DNA of 64,000 nucleotides from Triglochin maritima. Lineage: Eukaryota > Streptophyta > Magnoliopsida > Alismatales > Juncaginaceae. Shown in pieces: positions 1 to 11,111 of this stretch. Positions within the stretch are counted from its first letter, which is position 1; every line of letters starts with the position of its first letter. A program made the position numbers and the translations under genes. The DNA lies in contig OY821771.1 in assembly GCA_963682175.1 (NCBI GenBank), positions 26,494,201-26,558,200 of the forward strand. The letters run 5' to 3'. Below the pieces are notes generated by a model. That model was not told the DNA's origin, searched no databases, and was given only the letters and a program-made list of their open reading frames with translations.

Positions 1-195
1 CATATTGAAGATATATGTTGTATTTTTGAAGGAATTGGTGATGATCCAGATATTCTTTTTTGGAAGATTTTTCAAAGATATTTAGTGGATGTAAAGCTTT
101 GCCCGCTGTCTATATATAACTTTCCTCTCTTATCTGAACTAAATGTAAAACTAACGAACACACTATTTCCAAAACTAAATGTTGGAAAGTCATAA
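1..195 (+). other. Open stretch upstream of the EXD2-like exon, unidentified
   Basis: The first frame is open from the window edge to a TAA at 193-195, about 64 codons, and lies in the same frame as the conserved exon that follows. I do not recognise the translation as part of the exonuclease/HNH family. It may be intron, an unrelated exon, or diverged coding sequence interrupted by the TAA. Coding status is undecided; the sequence left of the window would settle it. Confidence 0.3.
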
Positions 196-332
196 ATATC
201 TATGGGTAAGAAAGCTTCCCGTGAACTTTTTGTCCAAAAGTTCTCGTGCAAATCTCCAGTTTATCACAACTGTAGAATCTATGCTACGGATGGGCGACTG
301 CTCTGTTATGGTGACCAGAGGAAGATAGAGTT
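196..332 (+). CDS. EXD2-like gene, first visible exon
   Basis: The frame from the ATG at 202 encodes MGKKASRELF, followed by the family's conserved SPVYHNCRIYA block. The donor GT is at 333-334, and two bases (TT) carry over to join the G at 425 and form a Leu codon. The left boundary is unclear: an in-frame TAA at 193-195 closes the frame and I see no convincing acceptor between it and 202. The exon may start just after 195, or the 5' part may be damaged. Confidence 0.7.
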
Positions 333-424
333 GTGAGCTTTATTTTGTCTTGGTATATAAATCAACTTCCATTTCTACGTCTGTAGCTGGCTTGTAATTC
401 GTAGATTTTCCATGTATGTTACAG

Positions 425-930
425 GTACTTGCGCAGAGATCTGGCGAAGATCATTGAAAATGATCCTCTTGCTATAATGCTGCTTTTTCAACCCAAAGGT
501 CGTCCAGAAGACGAGGGTAACGACTTCTATATCCAGAGCAAGAAAAATATATGTGTTGGCTGTGGTGAAGGAAATCATTATCTTCGTTATCGGATTATAC
601 CATCATGCTACAGGATGCACTTCCCTGAGCATCTGAAAAGCCATCGCTCTCATGATACAGTTCTGTTATGCGTGGATTGCCATGAAGTGGCCCATACTGC
701 TGCTGAAAAGTATAAGAAAAAAATAGCAGCGGAGTACAAAATTCTACTTTTTGTAAGAAAGGCTGTAGATTTAGGAGAAAACAAAGCTATAACAATAACA
801 TCCTCTATGATGGAGGGTTACGAGAAAATTGGTGTTCCCCCCTTGCATTTGCGGACAGCAGCTATGGCTCTCAAGCGTCATGGATCTAAGATGCCTCAAG
901 AACGCTGTGAAGAGCTCATACAGCATACAG
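425..930 (+). CDS. EXD2-like gene, HNH-type Cys/His domain exon
   Basis: The exon follows the acceptor ACAG at 421-424 and stays open to the donor at 931. It encodes the metal-binding part of the protein: CVGCGEGNH, then LRYRIIPSCYR and SHRSHD, then LLCVDCHEVAH, so both Cys pairs and the His residues are present. The last bases repeat CATACAG in tandem (917-923 and 924-930). Family members continue directly from EELIQ into IVKSYFGG, so the original donor was probably after position 923. The duplication pushes it 7 bases downstream and puts the next exon out of frame. Confidence 0.85.
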
Positions 931-2258
931 GTACTAGATCTTTGAGTTTAGGCATATTAAACATTTCTCACTGATATGCCACAGAATGGATCAAAGAATG
1001 ACTTTTTTCGGTGACTTAAAGTTCTCCAATGAGGCGTTAATATATTCTTGTGGTAAGGACTAGTTTATAGTTTTCATGATCCATATTGGATAACCTTGTC
1101 AACACCCAATCAATTTTGTCGGGTTTAGGTGCTGTTTTGACCCACTGGCCTGTAGCAGATTGACATTTAGTATTAATTCATAATGAATGCTCTGTTTATA
1201 TTTAATGGTCTGTCTGGACGCAAAGGATGTAGAGATAATAAGAGAATGTTTATTTCTCTCCTTTTCCTCGGATAGATAAGAAGAAACAGAGTTTCTCAGT
1301 TTCTCTTCTTCAGTTAAGAACTTGGATGAAAGGAATAATGAACATTTCATGATAAGTTTACAAGAATACCATTTTTTTGTTTTAGGAAGAAAATAAAAAT
1401 GTTTAGGTGAACGGTAATTAGGAATGAAATACAAGCTAGACATGTTTCTCATTTATCTCCATTTCTGGATAGAAAGATGAAGGGAACATTTGGATAACAA
1501 TCTCTCTCCTTCCCCTGAAAGAAAGTTCTAAGGAACATTCACATAGTTCCTCTCTAACATTCCAACCATCAATTGCTGTAATTTGAAAGTGTGTTGGATC
1601 GTTGCATTGATGATTCATGTCACTAGGAAATGTTATGATTTGAGATAATGCTTCTAATCGTTGTATCCATGATATTATTGCAGTGTTGGACCATACATGC
1701 AGATTGTGGCATTGTAGGACTGAAAATTTTCACTTAGAACTGATTCAAAGAACATATATTATAACATCTCTGATTTTTTTGTTTTTCTAGTTATTTGTTG
1801 ATCGTATTGCATAATCATTGCCCTTCCTATGAGTTTTCTCTTGTTGTAACAATAACACTTGATATTGTGAGATGACTTGCACGTGGGCAAGTAGAACTCC
1901 TGTTTATTTCGTTTTATTTTTTGTGTCTAATCCAGCTTCTTTTCTACTGAAAGAACTAGCGTCCTAGTGCTTAGGTTCGACTAATCCAAATTTTTATGTG
2001 GGGCTTAACTATAATATAATGTTACTCCAATTTAATTCCATGACAAGTACAACATCTGCATTGGGTAAAACACTCTCTCATAATATAATAGATATAAATA
2101 AAAAAATCAAGGATATGACCTTTTTCTGAAGATGGATACATTTTGGCACATATTTCTTATCTTGTTCCTTTATATTTTTGCTCGCTGTGGTTCGGAGGTA
2201 TGTGCGCTGTTGAGAAACTCTTCGTTGATCATTCTCAAAGAAGTGTTTCTGCATGCAG
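931..2258 (+). other. Intron 2 of the EXD2-like gene
   Basis: This 1.3-kb AT-rich intron runs from the GT at 931 to the acceptor TGCAG ending at 2258. I see no transposon, RNA gene or conserved coding block in it. Confidence 0.7.
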
Positions 2259-2874
2259 ATTGTCAAGTCATATTTTGGTGGAAGAGAGATCTCATCTGAG
2301 GATATAGAAGCAGCTCTTTTAGTTGGAATGAGTCCTCTGGAGCGAAGGAAACTTGATAGGAAAAGGGGAGTACAATTCACATCGTGTGACAAGGACACAA
2401 TATGCAGCACAAACACATTGTCCAATAAAGATACTGAAGTCAGTTATGAATCTAGCTATCCCTTGAATGATACCAAGACTACATGCAACTCTCCCATTTC
2501 GGAGCTGTATTGTATCTCAGAATCTGAAATTTATGTTCGTAATGAAGTTAAGCCAGAGTCAAACAACAAGAAATTGTTTGTGGAGATCAACGTCTCCATC
2601 ACAGATGATGATGATGTCAAGTCTGATAATTTGAAAGATAAGGACCCAGAAGGTGAAATTGGTGCATCTTCTTGTTCTTCTAAAGGTCTATCTAATAGAA
2701 CAGGCAAAAAATTGTCACTATTAGGACATGGGCCACATGGAAGGCAAGTTGTGGATTTTATTCTAAATGAGCATGGAGAAGAAGGGATTCTCCAATTTGT
2801 CAAAGATGGAGACAAGTTTTTGTTGAAGCCATACGTCCCCGATTCTTACCATCTGGCTGGAATATAAAGCACAG
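2259..2874 (+). CDS. EXD2-like gene, exon 3 with an internal frameshift
   Basis: The exon starts after TGCAG and opens with IVKSYFGGREIS, then the conserved ALLVGMSPLERRKL block, a variable acidic/Ser-rich linker and GHGPHGRQVVDF. Near 2800 the family sequence moves to another frame: after GILQF the expected Cys-Gln-Arg-Trp-Arg block and the PRFLPSGW block are read only in the +1 frame. This is best explained by one missing T in the run at about 2797-2800. Read without correction, the exon ends at a TAA at 2865-2867. The donor GT is at 2875, and in the corrected frame two bases (AG) carry over to the last exon. Confidence 0.8.
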
Positions 2875-3980
2875 GTAAAATGATTTACATATCCTGGGTG
2901 CTTAGTCTTGCATCTTTTTTTAGCATTGATAAATCTTATTTTAGTTCTTCATGTTTGATTAGTTGTGATAATGGGGAAAAACTGCAATTTACCTACTTCT
3001 TTTAGTTCTTCATGTTTTATCGTACAATACTTGGTTTGCATGTTTGAGCTTCAAGATTCATTCTTTAATTCAATCCAAATCAATTTTTATTATTCAGAAG
3101 GAATTAGACCAGCAGGGGAAAGTTGGTATAATATAAAGTTGGAATCGGCTTTATCCTTCATACGAGAAAGTGTCATTTCTTTTGATTTCTCATCCTCTCT
3201 CCTTTTTCTCCTCTTTTCCTCTGTTGTCTTTCTCTACTCCACCTTTCTACTTTCTCTTATTTCTCTTTTCTTTCCTCCGTTTCGATCCTCCATGTTCCCT
3301 TTTTAATGCTTGATTTCAGTGCCACTTGATCTTTTCTTTCACTATTTTACCTCATCCTCTGCATTTGTTTTACACTTTTATGTTCTGATCCTTGAATAGA
3401 GAACTTTAAGTAATGCTTTGTGTGGATGTTGAATCCAAGTAACCTTGATACTAGATTTCCATGATAATAGAACTGTTGTATTATAATTGCAATAAGAAAT
3501 TAGTGCAGGCATATAAAAGAACTTATTTTAACGCGTGATAAAAATTATGATCATTATTTTCTTTGTTCAGATTTTCACGTTGTTGTGGAGGAGTTTGTTT
3601 TCGGAACTAGAGTCCTATAGAGAAAAATTAGGAAAAGCCAGAGACGGTCATAGACAGCCTAAATGAGAGCATTCTGGAGTAAGAGGGAGCATGCTTGAGG
3701 GGCTATTGCCACATAAATTTTAGAAAATAAAACATACCTAGTTGATTTTCCCTCAAGGCCTCAAAACATTTGCCACTTTGGCGATCAGGGTAGGGAAGTG
3801 GGGTCACAAAATTAGGTACATTTTACATTCCTTTTATCGAAAAATACACAGTTAAATTACATCAACTTGATTTATCATGATTCATAATGCAATTTAATTA
3901 CATGAAATATGTTCTCATTCGATTGATCCATGCTGTGAAATTGTTAGTTGTATTTTGTGTCCAACATGAAGATCACCCTT
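2875..3980 (+). other. Intron 3 of the EXD2-like gene, left part before the transposon nest
   Basis: AT- and T-rich intron sequence follows the donor at 2875. I see no element ends or coding blocks in it. A pyrimidine-rich run at 3180-3300 only resembles many splice-acceptor tracts. Confidence 0.6.
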
Positions 3981-5108
3981 AACGGTTGCTCTTTGCTTGG
4001 GCGCCCGAGATGTCCTCTCTTAACGGGAGGGCGCACCCAGGGCAGGGGGCCCTAGGTGCATTTCCGGGGGGGGGGGGGGGGGGGGAGAGGGGGCACGTGG
4101 CCCCCCATTGGTCCCAATTTTTTTTTGTTTTTGTTTTAAAGATAAAGATTATTTATATATAATTAGGATAATGTATTAATTAGGTAAATTGAATTAAATT
4201 AATTAGGTATTGAAAAATAATTGAAAAAACATTTTATGATTAATTAACTTTTTTTGATTTATTTAGATAAAATTAAAAAAATCATAACCAAAATAAGAAA
4301 TAGTAGTACAATACTCATACACTTCGGAAACAAAATACAATACAAATACAGAATACGAAATACAACAGAAATAAAGAAAGGAAAGACAGTCCTCCTACGG
4401 ATACGAAATTTAAACTACCAGAATGTAGGATTCTGATCCTAATCCTAATCCTAATTGTGCCTTAATCTTGTTTTAGGTGGAGATTAGAGAAGATGAAGAT
4501 GGACGGCTGGGATTGAGAGGGATGGATGAAGGGCTTGGATGTTGTGGATGAGATGAGTGGTGGAGATGGAAGGATTGGATTGGATGGTTGAGATTAGAGG
4601 ATGAGGAGATATTTGGTGAGCTCTCTCCCTCTCTCTTAAATGCACGTCTCTCTCCCCCTTTGCTCACTCTCTCTCTTTCTCTCTACCACAGAGGTTGTGA
4701 TCCGGCGAGGAAGGTGGTGGAGATCTCCGACAAGGTGAAGATCGGCTCCGGGGAGTTGGTGGTTTGAGGTGAGTGTTACTCTCTCGGTTCGTTTCCGGCT
4801 CGTTTTGGTTTCTCTCTCTTGACCTCACCCGGGTTTCGGTGGTTGTGGTTGGCTTGTGGAGGTTGCCGGAGGTAGTGTGGTTTTGTGGATCGTCGAGGAG
4901 ACAATTGATCGTCGTTTGGACGCGAGGTTCGTCGACGGATCGTGATTTGGGGAGACGTGCTTGTGGAGGCGTCGTCGCGGTTTTTCAAAGGTCTCTTCAG
5001 ACCTTCCGGTATGTCAAGCTCGCTCACTTAAGTAGTGTGAGTATTTGGAAGTCGACGGTAGGCCTTTCGGCTCGTCGCGAGTAAATGTGCAGCAGATTTC
5101 ACTGCCTG

Positions 5109-8100
5109 ATCGGTCGACCGGTTTGTGCAAACGGTAGACCCTTCGTGAAGAGAATTCGGGCTCTGTCTCACATCGGTCGAACAATGCCCTTGGGGGCGGT
5201 CGACCGATCGTGCATAGGAGGCAAGTCTGGAGCGTTTCGGTCGACCGGGGCCCCTTTGGCGGTCGACCGTGTGCACTGTCTTAAGTCGGTTGGGGGCGTA
5301 GACCATCTAAACGGTCGACCGCTCGTTGATCTTCGTCCGACCCGACTTAAGTGAGTATTGTGGTCGGTTCGACCGAATGTGGTTTCGGTCGACCGGACTT
5401 GTGCGCTGAGCGTGGGGAACGTTCTGGAGGAATTCGATCGACCGAGATGTGCTCGGCGTTCGACCGAATTCATGGTGCGTGTAAGACCCGCTCTCCGGTA
5501 CCTTATTAAGTCTTATCCATCCTTACGCCCGAGTTTGTGTTTTCTTGATGAATGATGTTAGTTGTGTGATTTTATGCTTTGTTTTGGAAAAGCTTCCTTT
5601 CGGGGAAAAGTTTCCTTTTTGGGCGAGTCAATGCGACTCGTGGACGGGTTCGACCGTCAGGCAGATTTTCCAATCGATTGACTTAACCGGGTCGATCAAG
5701 TGGAATTCATGTGTGCGGTTTGGCTTGTGCTTTGAAGTAGGCATTTAGGGCTGAGGTGTGAAGGCTGGGTGACGTGGATGCCACATCAGCAAGAGCAAAT
5801 CTCTTGAGATTTGCAAAATATCTAAATTGGTTGCCTAAAGGAAAGTGCTGATTGGCCATCAAAGCAAAATTATCTCTTGCCTTTTTGCTAGTTGCTCTTC
5901 TCATCTTGCACCTTTATAAGCCCACCTTCCAGCCGACTTCCCCAAACCCTTTCTCCACCCACAGCCACCGAAAATCTCCCCCGCAATTCCAGCAACTTGG
6001 AAGAAGAGATCCGGAGGTGTTTCTTGCGTGCGGCTAAGGGGAAATCCTGGTGCATCCGGTGAAGTTCAGCATCTTCCTTTTTCAGGTATGTCTCTAGCCA
6101 TTAGTGTAGCATAAGGCTTGGGGCTGGGAGGAGGCCGTCCAGCATCAATGATCTCGGGTTTGATTGAATAATTCACGTGGCTAGAGTTGCAACTCAAACT
6201 ATGAGGCGGGTGAGGGTCTTGATTATTGCTAACATAGTATGTTGTAGTATTTTGTATGCTGCTGGTCGGATATTAAAATTATGTTGCAACCCTTGTATGA
6301 TTTTAGTTCTTGTTACGATTGAATCTGGGCATGTAGTTGCCATGTTCTTGTGTTTTTCGGTAGCCATATTCAGACCCTATTCTTCTATGATTGTCTGCGG
6401 TTTTGATAACAAATGATCATGCATTTCGTAGTGAAAGGTTTAGATCGTTCCCCATGTTTTGGTAGTAGATTTTAGATGATAAGTGGGGGTGTTGAATGAT
6501 GGTTCGTCCAGCACCAAGGGGCATCTATGGCACACATGGGAGTGGAGGTCAGCCTGGTCGGATTGAATAATATGTTTGGTTGTGTGTTGCACCATAGACG
6601 TCACCGGATTTGTGGTTGTTGCAAATTATAGATGTGTTCTAATGTTGGATCTCTGGGTTATTTTGTGGTCTACCTTGCTGTTAAGATACCCTATGCTTGT
6701 GTCTACTTTATATAGTTGAATTCATGCATTAGTTCCCCATGATCAAGTGGTTGCTGTGATGCTACTCGGATATGCCTAATTAGCTACTGGATTTGCATGG
6801 CCCTTCACCTTAGTTTCTGCCATAGGGACGGATATCTAGACATCTTTGGTTGCTGGACACATGAGTTATTTCCTGATTTTAGTGTTGGTCATAAGCCGCA
6901 AAATTCATACCTTAATAGGTGCTGGAAATCAAAAGACCACATGATTGGATTGTTACCAAAAACATTGCATAATTATTCATTCGGATTATTGCTGGATTTA
7001 AAACATGTGGATCCGGATTTGCTAGCTGGAGAAGGTTGCACTTTCATGCATCATTAGTTGCTAAATATAAGGTTTATTTCCTATCTCGTGGTTGCTAAGG
7101 GGATGGAGGTTCATGCAGCATTAGGAAGTTAGAATCAGGAAGGTTCAAGGCAAGACATTACCAAATGCGTTTTATAACCATACACACACTTGTTTCCTGT
7201 TTCTTCACTTATTCCGAAATTTACTAGCTGATTGGTGTTCAACTTGCATGCTTTATTTTAGTGGCTATATATTATATGGAACGCTTATCACATGCCTTTA
7301 TTTCCGGATTTTTGTGCTTGTCGAATTTAGGAAACAACCATGATTCTTGTTGTTGAATTTGGTGTGGTTTGGCTGGATTAAAATTCTGTTTTGCTTAGAG
7401 CTTGAGGGAGATATTGCATGTTCTCCTTTGAACTCATTCTGAATAATTTAGTTGCACTAGACTATAAAGTAGTTGCATTGCATCTAATCTGATGGAGTAA
7501 TTCTGGGCACGTTCTGTTTTCTGGGCCGACGGGCCACGGGTGGGTCCTCTAGCTTCAGAGGCCACTCGGTTAAGACCCTTGTAGGGGGCCAGGCCTAAGA
7601 TAAGTCCTGGGCATGCGCGCTGCCATTCTGTCTCAGCGTAGGTGTTCCCAAGTTCGCGATGACACCATGTAGGTTTATTTCCACGGATTGGGACGCTTAT
7701 CCGGCGCACCGCTTTGTGCCGAGCGGTGGGTCACTGACGAGTGACCGCCTTTGACCAGCTAGGCTGGTGTTCTGGTTCCTATGGAGGAACGATTCGGGTG
7801 TGCCCGACCGGCACGGCTTGTGTAGTCGTAGCCTTCTGTTGCATTTGATGCTTTCTGTTCTGTTCTGTTTCTGAAGCTTGCCATATTTGCATTCATGCTA
7901 TTTTACTATTGTTCGGCTGAGGCATACTGGGTTTTCTTAATTGAAAACTCACGCATTGTTAAATGCGGTGCTTGCAGGTACTTAGGTTCCACAGGGCAGA
8001 CTGGACGAGTTCCGAAGATTCTGTACACGAGGGACGCGTCGACCATATTCCCCAGTTATCTTTGCTTCCGCTTATGTCATTGTATTTCCTTTGAATCTCA

Positions 8101-8631
8101 ATGTATTGTAATTGGATCATTTATGTATACATGGATAATCATTTGGTTCAGTTTTATACCCTTATCGCCTATCCATGTATGTCTGTTTCATTTTATCGAG
8201 TCGTTGTTGGTCTGTCTTTTGTAACTCCTTCGGTCGTCGCGGAGGTCTCTGATCGCGACACTTGTGTTCCTTTCCCAGTGTGCGTACCCGCGAGATTGGG
8301 GGCGTTACAGTGCGAGTGAGGGATTATTCCCTGGACGGATTCGGTCGACCGAGAGTGCTCGGTGGTTCGACCGAATTCGTTGTGGTGTTGAGGGATTTTT
8401 CCCTGGTGACTTTCGGTCGACCGGGACCCTTTTGTCGGTCGACCGATTAGTCATTTTGTTCGTTGAACCGGGAGTTTACCATCTAAACGGTCGACCGTCC
8501 CTTGACTTGGGTTCGACCGAACGAGTACTGTTGGTGGGAATCGGTCGACCGATGGAGTGCCGGTCGAAGTGGATTGCCCTGTATTTGCTTGATTCGGTCG
8601 ACCGGGACTTTTGGTTCGGTCGACCGTTTGT
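5109..8631. repeat. CGGTCGACCG palindrome array of the outer LTR, in two halves
   Basis: About 13 perfect CGGTCGACCG copies and several one-base variants lie at 5109-5470 and 8338-8631. The two halves are one array split by the nested LTR. Spacing is irregular, about 20-60 bp. Flanking bases often extend the palindrome to TCGGTCGACCGA or ACGGTCGACCGT. Confidence 0.9.
5480..8309 (+). mobile_element. Gypsy-type solo LTR nested inside the outer LTR, TSD GTGCG
   Basis: This 2,830-bp LTR begins TGTAAGACCC and ends GGGCGTTACA. It is flanked by the 5-bp TSD GTGCG at 5475-5479 and 8310-8314. The palindrome-rich LTR sequence on its left continues on its right. It has TATAAG near 5914, a donor-like TTCAG|GTATG at 6086, the stem-loop GGGTTTTC/GAAAACTC at 7929-7950 and an acceptor TTGCAG ending at 7977. 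Unlike the other gypsy-type LTRs it carries almost no CGGTCGACCG copies, only decayed sites near 5648. No internal genes are present, so it is a solo LTR left by recombination. Confidence 0.88.
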
Positions 8632-8739
8632 GTCCTGTTTTGCACTATGGAGGTGTTGTTGTCGTGGTTGTCCATGTGAGGCAAGTCGTAGTGCCGATGT
8701 TCTTCCGGCAAGTGTGCTAGGGTGCACGAGTGTTGCGGT

Positions 8740-9132
8740 GGTTGGTTGAAATTAGATCTGGAGTCCCGTTACTGTGTTAGAGCTGTGGTTGGTTGAAAAT
8801 AGACCTGGAGCCCAGCTAGTCTGTACGGAGTTGGTTGAAAATAGACCTGGAGCTCCGTAGTGCGTTCGGGTTGGTTGAAATTAGACATGGAGCCTGAACA
8901 GGGACCGCGTGTAGGGGTTGGTTGAAAATAGACCTGGAGCCCTTAGACGTTTGGGTTGGTTGAAAATATACCTGGAGCCCTTGGTCGTGTCGTGGTAGCT
9001 GCGGTTGGTTGAAATTAGACCTGGAGCCCAGCTTGGCGACTAGTGTGTGTCGCGGCGGTTGGTTGAGAGTAGACCTGGAGCTCCGTGACTGTGGTGGGTG
9101 CGACGGTTGGTTGAGATTAGACCTGGAGCCCC
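8740..9132 (+). repeat. Nine-copy short-motif array in the outer LTR
   Basis: The motif TTGGTTGAAAATAGACCTGG, usually followed by AGCC, occurs nine times, starting near 8740, 8787, 8830, 8870, 8917, 8953, 9003, 9057 and 9104. The 10-30 bp between copies are unrelated. This is an interspersed motif array rather than a simple tandem repeat. No other LTR in the window carries this motif. Confidence 0.9.
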
Positions 9133-9449
9133 GTACCAGTAGTGTGTCCTGTGGTTGGGTATGAGAGAGCCCTAGAGCTGGGCGTGTTGAGATGCCTTTC
9201 TTGTTTAGTAGAATTGCATGCTAGGATGCTTTTGTTTCATGCATTTAGAGTTTGGCATACGGGGTTTCCTTCTGGAAACTCAGGCATTGTTGCATGTTTA
9301 CTTTCAGGTCGTGATCGGCGTTAGGGGGTGGTGATCGAGGAGAGGAGCGCTGCTACCGGATCCAGCTTTCTCTCGGTTGAGGTCGTGTGATTACTGTTTC
9401 CTTCGTTTATGCTTTTGATGTAATCACAACTTTTGTAAACTCTGATATT

Positions 9450-9452
<3 letters not shown>

Positions 9453-9512
<60 letters not shown>
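9453..9512. repeat. (AT)n(GT)n microsatellite in the outer LTR
   Basis: An uninterrupted AT dinucleotide run (about 9453-9486) passes directly into a GT run (about 9487-9512). Confidence 0.95.
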
Positions 9513-9657
9513 TGGTGCACCTGTGTTCCTTTATTTGCGTAATATCCTCTATTGATTGAGTGTTTATAAATTTTAAATTTTCCGCTGCTTTGAGGATGTT
9601 ACAAATATTGATAAACTACAACCGACATATTGATATTACAAAGGAAAACATGAGCAC

Positions 9658-10132
9658 CTACAGATATCCTTGTGCTTTAGCCCACTCCTTGAGTTCAGCA
9701 AGTGTTTCTTTATCGAATTCGTCTTTGTTTTCCTTCTTCATCAGAGCAAATAGGACATCAAGTTTCTTGCTGTTGAGTTTCCTTTGGAAATTCGCCTCAA
9801 CTTCGATGTGTTTCCTCTCCACCCGTTTTTCGTAACGCAAGTATTTTTCCTCTTTCACTTTTGCACTATATTCAATTTGTTTCCCCAGTTCTAAAATATC
9901 AGGATCAAGTTGTGCCTGAAATGGTTGTTTCTCCTTCTTTTTTTAGCTTTTTAACACCTTCAGGACGAGGACATGTTTCGACCATTTCATCTGTTGAAGG
10001 TGTTGCGTGACTCCCATCGTCGTCGGTGCTTTTTCTTTTCCCGATGCTAAAACTCTCTGGACTTTCTACAACAACGTTTCCGGTGTGAAGTCCAAGCACA
10101 ACAGACTCCCATTTAGGGTACCTGCGTAACAA
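9658..10132 (-). pseudogene. PIF/Harbinger ORF1-like protein (Myb/NAM-associated type), decayed
   Basis: Two minus-strand reading frames form one relic. The upstream part (10132-9905) opens with a YPKWESV block and carries RPEGVKKLKKEGE, similar to the RPxGxKxAK block of the NAM-associated C-terminal region found in plant PIF ORF1 proteins. The downstream part (9858-9658) is a charged, probably coiled-coil tail (KEEKYLRYEKRVERKHIEVE ...). The frame breaks between them. In intact elements ORF1 has a DNA-binding domain and assists the transposase; here the N-terminal DNA-binding part is not visible. Confidence 0.6.
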
Positions 10133-10141
10133 AAGTCACAC

Positions 10142-11111
10142 ATGCAAAAGCATGTCTTTCTTCACATTGTGAGTGACATTGAGGCGTCTGATGCCTTCTT
10201 CCAACGTAATCCAGACACCACCGGTAGGATGAGCATCTATGACCTGCAGAAATGTACCGCGGTGATTGGTATGCTAGTGTACAGTGTTGCTGCTGATGAG
10301 GTGGATGAATACTTAAGGCTAAGTGAATCCATGGCAGGAAACACACTTGAAAAATTCTGCGATGTTGTAATTAACAACTTCGGCGGTGAGTACCTCCGAA
10401 AACCTAATGCAAATGACCTAGCACGACTACTTCATGTTGGTGAGCAGCGTGAGTTCCCAGGCATGATGGGAAGTATCGATTGCATGCACTGGGTGTGGAA
10501 AAATTGTCCGGTTGCTTGGAGGGGCCAATATCAAGGGCGTAGTCGTAATGCCACTCTTGTCCTCGAGGTAGTGGCGTCGGCTGACTTGTGGATATGACAC
10601 TCATTTTTGGCACACCAAGTTCTTGCAATGACTTAAATGTCCTGCAATGATTTCCGATTTTTGACGACGTAATGGAAGGACGAGCTCCACCTGTGAATTT
10701 TGAGATAAATGGATCTCGATATAATATGAGATAACACCGAAGGACATGTTATTTGCTGAACGACAAGAAGCAGCACGCAACGATGTAGAACGTGCATTTG
10801 GAGTCTTGCAAGCACGATTCGCAATAGTGAAGAAGTCATCTCTTGCATGTAGTAAGGTTGTGCTTAACAAAATAATGACAGCTTGCATTGTAATGCATAA
10901 TGTGATAGTGGAGGATGAACGTGATTCCTTCGGTAATTTCGGAGATTGGAACGAATTTGTTGACCACCAACCTGGAAATTCCGTGCACGAGCTGGTTCGG
11001 TATTCCACTGAACGTGTAGTGGATATTACTAGGTACTTGAGAATGAGAGATCAATTGCGTGATCGCACCACACATTTGAACCTTCAAGCCGATTTGATCG
11101 ACAATATATGA
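10142..11111 (+). pseudogene. PIF/Harbinger DDE transposase, inactivated
   Basis: The relic has the family's order of blocks: TTGRMSIYDLQKCTA, then an LxRLLxxGExREFPGMMGSIDCMHW block with the first catalytic Asp, a CND block near 10625 that would supply the second Asp, and EAARNDVERAFGVLQARFAIV with the catalytic Glu, followed by CIVMHNVIVEDE. A TGA replaces a Trp codon near 10595, and a further frame change follows within about 30 bp. About 25 codons seem deleted between RYNM (near 10722) and LFAERQEAA (10746), compared with typical members. It cannot encode an active enzyme. Confidence 0.85.

Larger units (their letters stand above)
4424..9603 (+). mobile_element. Gypsy-type solo LTR (outer), plus orientation, split by a nested LTR
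   Basis: The LTR runs from TGTAGGATTC at 4424 to GGATGTTACA ending at 9603. Removing the nested insertion (5480-8309 plus one TSD) leaves about 2.35 kb. The end matches the other LTRs here (AAATTTTCCGCTG...GTTACA). It has a possible TATA-like TTAAAT near 4636, a donor-like CCG|GTATG at 5009, the CGGTCGACCG array (5109-5479 and 8315-8631), a second array (8740-9132), the stem-loop GGGTTTCC/GGAAACTC (9262-9281) and an acceptor TTTCAG ending at 9307. No internal retroelement genes flank it. A TSD was not found (CAGAA left, AATAT right), so the start is less certain than the end. Confidence 0.65.

Noticed and set aside
3980..4010. Left terminal inverted repeat of the Harbinger element
   Set aside because: CCTTAACGGTTGCTC near 3979 looks like the right end in direct, not inverted, orientation. 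No convincing inverted partner or TAA/TTA target pair could be fixed, so the left boundary is only approximate.
4673..5084. Possible host gene start with GT-rich splice-like signals
   Set aside because: The same layout (pyrimidine leader, GTATG donor) is found in the other gypsy-type LTRs, so it belongs to the LTR.
5028..5473. Overlapping open frames on both strands rich in Arg-Ser-Thr, Val-Asp-Arg and Gly-Arg-Pro; similar frames at 8264-8749, 12763-13324, 17542-18103 and 31865-32544
   Set aside because: These are translations of the CGGTCGACCG arrays. The palindrome lacks stop codons in every frame and reads as RST/VDR/GRP, so the frames stay open by chance.
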